Positions 23,608 to 25,421 of a stretch of 25,421 nt of DNA are shown piece by piece. The notes below the pieces were generated by a model. It searched no databases and was not told where the DNA came from. It saw only the letters and a list, made by a program, of their open reading frames with translations. The stretch covers positions 1 through 25,421 of the forward strand of contig URJB01000029.1 in the NCBI GenBank assembly GCA_900548145.1, written 5' to 3'. The DNA comes from an uncultured Eubacteriales bacterium. GTDB taxonomy: Bacteria > Bacillota > Clostridia > Christensenellales > Aristaeellaceae. Within the stretch, counting starts at the first letter, position 1; each line of letters begins with the position of its first letter. The position numbers were made by a program, and so were the translations under genes.

Positions 23608-24636
23608 TCAGAATTCATGCAGGAAGCTGGTGCGGCCCAGATGCTGCAGAAGGTCGTAGTTTTCAATGATGTTGCCAAGGCCCAGCGCCGCACAGTCCGT
23701 CGGCTCCTTGGACAGGAGCACCGGGATACCCAGCTCGCTGGCGATCATCTGATCCATGCCGTAGAGCAGGGAGCCGCCGCCGGTCAGGTAGATGCCGTGG
23801 TGCATCACGTCCGCCGCCAATTCCGGCGGGGTGCGCTCCAATACCCATTTGATGGCCCGCAGGATGGCCTGACAGGGCTCCTGAATGGCTTCATAGATTT
23901 GGGTGGAGGTGATCTCTGTGGTCTGGGGCAGGTTGGTGACCATGTCCCGGCCCCGGATACGGGCCCGGCGCTCGCCGTGCAGGGGCAGGGCGGAGCCCAG
24001 ATCCAGCTTGACCTCCTCGGCAGTGCGGTCGCCGATCATAATGTTAAATTCCCGCTTGATGTAGTTGATGATGGCTTCGTCCATTTTGACGCCGCCAACG
24101 CGGATGGAATGGCTGATGACCACGCCGCCCAGCGAGACCACGGCCACGTCGGTGGTGCCGCCGCCGATGTCCACCACCATGCAGCCGTTGGGCTCAAATA
24201 CGGGAAGACCGCAGCCCAGCGCCGCAGCGAAGGGCTTTTCCACCAGAAAGACCTTGCGGGCCCCGGCGTACTTGGCGGCCTCGCCCACGGCCCGCCGCTC
24301 GATGGCGGAAATGGAGCAGGGATAGCTTAAAAACAGCCGGGGCCGGAGCAGATAGCTGGAGCCGATGGCCTTGCGCATAAAGAACTGTATGAGAATGCCC
24401 GTCATGTCAAAGTCGGTGATGACGCCTTCCCGCATGGGACGGACGGCCATCACGCCGTCGGTGGTGCGGCCCAGCATGATTTTCGCGTCGTCGCCCACGG
24501 CGCGCACCTTGCGCTCGTTGGTGGAGTCCACCACCACGATGGTGGGTTCGTTGATGACGATGCCTTTATGACGGACGTAGACCAGCGTATTGCTGGTACC
24601 CAGATCAACGCCCAGATCGTGCGCTACAAAGCCCAC
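23608..24636 (-). CDS. mreB: Rod shape-determining actin homolog MreB
   Basis: A 342-residue bacterial actin that forms membrane-bound filaments and guides side-wall synthesis. The phosphate 1 loop is DLGVDLGTSNTLVYV, phosphate 2 is MVVDIGGGTTDVAVVSLGG, and the adenosine loop is GIYLTGGGSLLYGMDQMI. Connecting motifs include NEPTIVVV and EKPFAAALGCGLPV. It starts at GTG 24636, since a TAG stop lies in frame just upstream and the first motif follows within ten residues. The ribosome site is weak (GGA about 10 bases upstream). Paralogs Mbl and MreBH cannot be excluded by sequence alone, but the position before mreC and mreD supports MreB. It lies 40 bases after maf, so it is probably co-transcribed. 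Confidence 0.95.
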   Translation of the reverse strand: MGFVAHDLGVDLGTSNTLVYVRHKGIVINEPTIVVVDSTNERKVRAVGDDAKIMLGRTTDGVMAVRPMREGVITDFDMTGILIQFFMRKAIGSSYLLRPRLFLSYPCSISAIERRAVGEAAKYAGARKVFLVEKPFAAALGCGLPVFEPNGCMVVDIGGGTTDVAVVSLGGVVISHSIRVGGVKMDEAIINYIKREFNIMIGDRTAEEVKLDLGSALPLHGERRARIRGRDMVTNLPQTTEITSTQIYEAIQEPCQAILRAIKWVLERTPPELAADVMHHGIYLTGGGSLLYGMDQMIASELGIPVLLSKEPTDCAALGLGNIIENYDLLQHLGRTSFLHEF

Positions 24637-24676
24637 GGAATCACATCCAATCTATTGTCAGTATGAAAGTCGTTTT

Positions 24677-25264
24677 TTAGCCCAGCAATTTCCAGCCCGC
24701 TTTCCGCAGCATCCGCGCCACGGTCTCCAGCGGCAGGCCGATCACGTTGGTGGGGCTGCCGTGAATGGAGCGGACGAACGCGCCCGCCCGTCCCTGCACC
24801 GCATAGGCCCCGGCCTTATCCAGCGGCTCGCCGGAGGCGGCGTAACGCAGGATCTCGTCTTCGTCCAGCTCGGCGAAGCAGACCTCTGTGCCGCAGACCT
24901 CCTCCCGGACAGTCCCGTCCGGTAAAAGCAGACAAACGCCGGTATACACCCAGTGACTTCTGCCGCTGAGCAAACGGATCATCCGCGCTGCGTCGGCTTC
25001 GTCTACAGGCTTTCCCAGCACTTCATTTTCCACACAGACCAGCGTGTCCGCCGCCAGAACGGTCCGCCCCGGCAGACGGGCGGCCACTTCCTCGCCCTTG
25101 CGCCGCGCCAGCACCCGCACCCGCTCCTTGCCGGAGCCGGTCACGTCGTTTTCTTCCGCCCGGGAAGGGATCACTTCAAAGGGAATGCCCAGCAGGGACA
25201 CCAGTTCCAGTCGTCTGGGGGAAGCCGAGGCCAGCACCAGCGGCTGAGAAGCGGAACGTTCCAT
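24677..25264 (-). CDS. maf: Maf-family nucleoside triphosphate pyrophosphatase
   Basis: A 195-residue cytosolic enzyme of the Maf/YhdE family, which hydrolyses non-canonical or pyrimidine nucleoside triphosphates such as dTTP, UTP or modified forms to monophosphates, and is linked to septum inhibition in Bacillus. Signatures are LASASPRRLELVSLLG near the N-terminus, LAADTLVCVENEVLGKP (Asp73), and GEPLDKAGAYAVQGRAGAFV followed by GSPTNVIGLPL. ATG 25264 follows a perfect AAAGGAGG by 9 bases. The gene is placed before mreB, as in Bacillus and many Clostridia. A candidate extended -10 promoter lies just upstream, so it is likely the first gene of the elongasome operon. Confidence 0.95.
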   Translation of the reverse strand: MERSASQPLVLASASPRRLELVSLLGIPFEVIPSRAEENDVTGSGKERVRVLARRKGEEVAARLPGRTVLAADTLVCVENEVLGKPVDEADAARMIRLLSGRSHWVYTGVCLLLPDGTVREEVCGTEVCFAELDEDEILRYAASGEPLDKAGAYAVQGRAGAFVRSIHGSPTNVIGLPLETVARMLRKAGWKLLG

Positions 25265-25310
25265 CCGAAGAACCTCCTTTGCGGCAGCTGAAAAGTCTGC
25301 TTAACAACTT

Positions 25311-25339
25311 ATTATAGCATAGTTTCCAGAATTGGAAAA
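25311..25339 (-). promoter_or_regulatory. Candidate promoter of the maf-mreBCD operon
   Basis: On the minus strand TATAAT (25311-25316) has an upstream TG (25318-25319), the extended -10 form. At 17 bases lies a weak -35 TTTTCC (25334-25339). The next gene start (25264) is about 40 bases downstream of the expected transcription start. Confidence 0.6.
25323..25338. promoter_or_regulatory. Dyad overlapping the maf promoter -35 region
   Basis: TTTCCA (25323-25328) and TGGAAA (25333-25338) form a 6-4-6 inverted repeat that covers the spacer and part of the -35 element. The position suits a repressor operator. The binding protein is unknown. Confidence 0.4.
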
Positions 25340-25354
25340 GGCGCAGGCTGAATG

Positions 25355-25383
25355 TTACAGGATGCACCCTGTAGGACTACAAT
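25355..25383 (+). promoter_or_regulatory. Candidate divergent promoter toward the right window edge
   Basis: TTACAG (25355-25360) and TACAAT (25378-25383) are 17 bases apart on the plus strand. The spacer holds an inverted repeat, TACAGG (25356-25361) facing CCTGTA (25368-25373). An AAGGAA (25405-25410) near the edge resembles a ribosome site, so a plus-strand gene probably starts just outside the window. Confidence 0.5.
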
Positions 25384-25421
25384 ACATCTTGGACAAACGC
25401 AAAAAAGGAAAGAGAGATAGA

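Noticed and set aside
24640..24690. Possible internal promoter before mreB (TTGCTG, 17 bases, CATACT on the minus strand)
   Set aside because: Both hexamers match consensus weakly and the region lies partly in maf coding sequence; co-transcription from the maf promoter is enough.

Overview
The window looks like a chromosomal core region of a GC-rich, endospore-forming Clostridia-type Firmicute. Support: the yqfC-yqfD-phoH-pgpH-ybeY-cdd-era gene order, an mreBCD-PBP2-minD-rodA elongasome operon beside maf, strong AAAGGAGG-type ribosome sites, and Pro/Thr-rich linkers. The exact family cannot be fixed from this sequence. I see no rRNA, tRNA, CRISPR array, prophage or insertion sequence, and coding density is high.

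Layout. (1) 55-1469, minus: an ECF sigma factor overlapping a membrane protein that is probably its anti-sigma or sensor partner. (2) 1768-4071, plus: a Wzz-like membrane protein with a degenerate tyrosine-kinase (P-loop) domain, then an exported peptidoglycan-binding protein. (3) 4175-6919, plus: an unrecognised 345-residue protein behind a perfect-consensus promoter, an RluD-type pseudouridine synthase and a Cof-type HAD hydrolase, closed by a strong terminator. (4) 7111-7278, minus: a small one-helix protein. (5) 7494-9276, plus: a KdpD/KdpE-like two-component system without the KdpD N-terminal domain and without kdpFABC nearby. (6) 9386-16009, plus: yqfC, yqfD, phoH, pgpH, a ybeY-cdd fusion, and era, tightly packed. 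(7) 16046-25264, minus: maf, mreB, mreC, mreD, PBP2, minD, rodA and a PAP2 phosphatase, in transcription order. (8) The right edge has promoter-like and operator-like sequences on both strands, suggesting a divergent gene just outside.

How the genes work together. Region 7 encodes the rod-shape machinery: MreB filaments, the MreC/MreD scaffold, the RodA glycosyltransferase with its PBP2 transpeptidase, a MinD-type ATPase, and a phosphatase that may recycle the lipid carrier. Region 6 joins sporulation membrane proteins with RNA and ribosome maturation (YbeY, Era, PhoH), c-di-AMP turnover (PgpH) and pyrimidine salvage. Regions 1-2 look like an envelope-stress or surface-polysaccharide module.

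The most notable observations are the single-frame YbeY-cytidine deaminase fusion with dgkA missing from its usual place, the pseudo-kinase Wzz protein, MinD retained without MinC or MinE, and an enlarged, cysteine-bearing PBP2 transpeptidase domain. I found nothing that I can call a wholly new system. All family assignments are from reading motifs, not from database searches.
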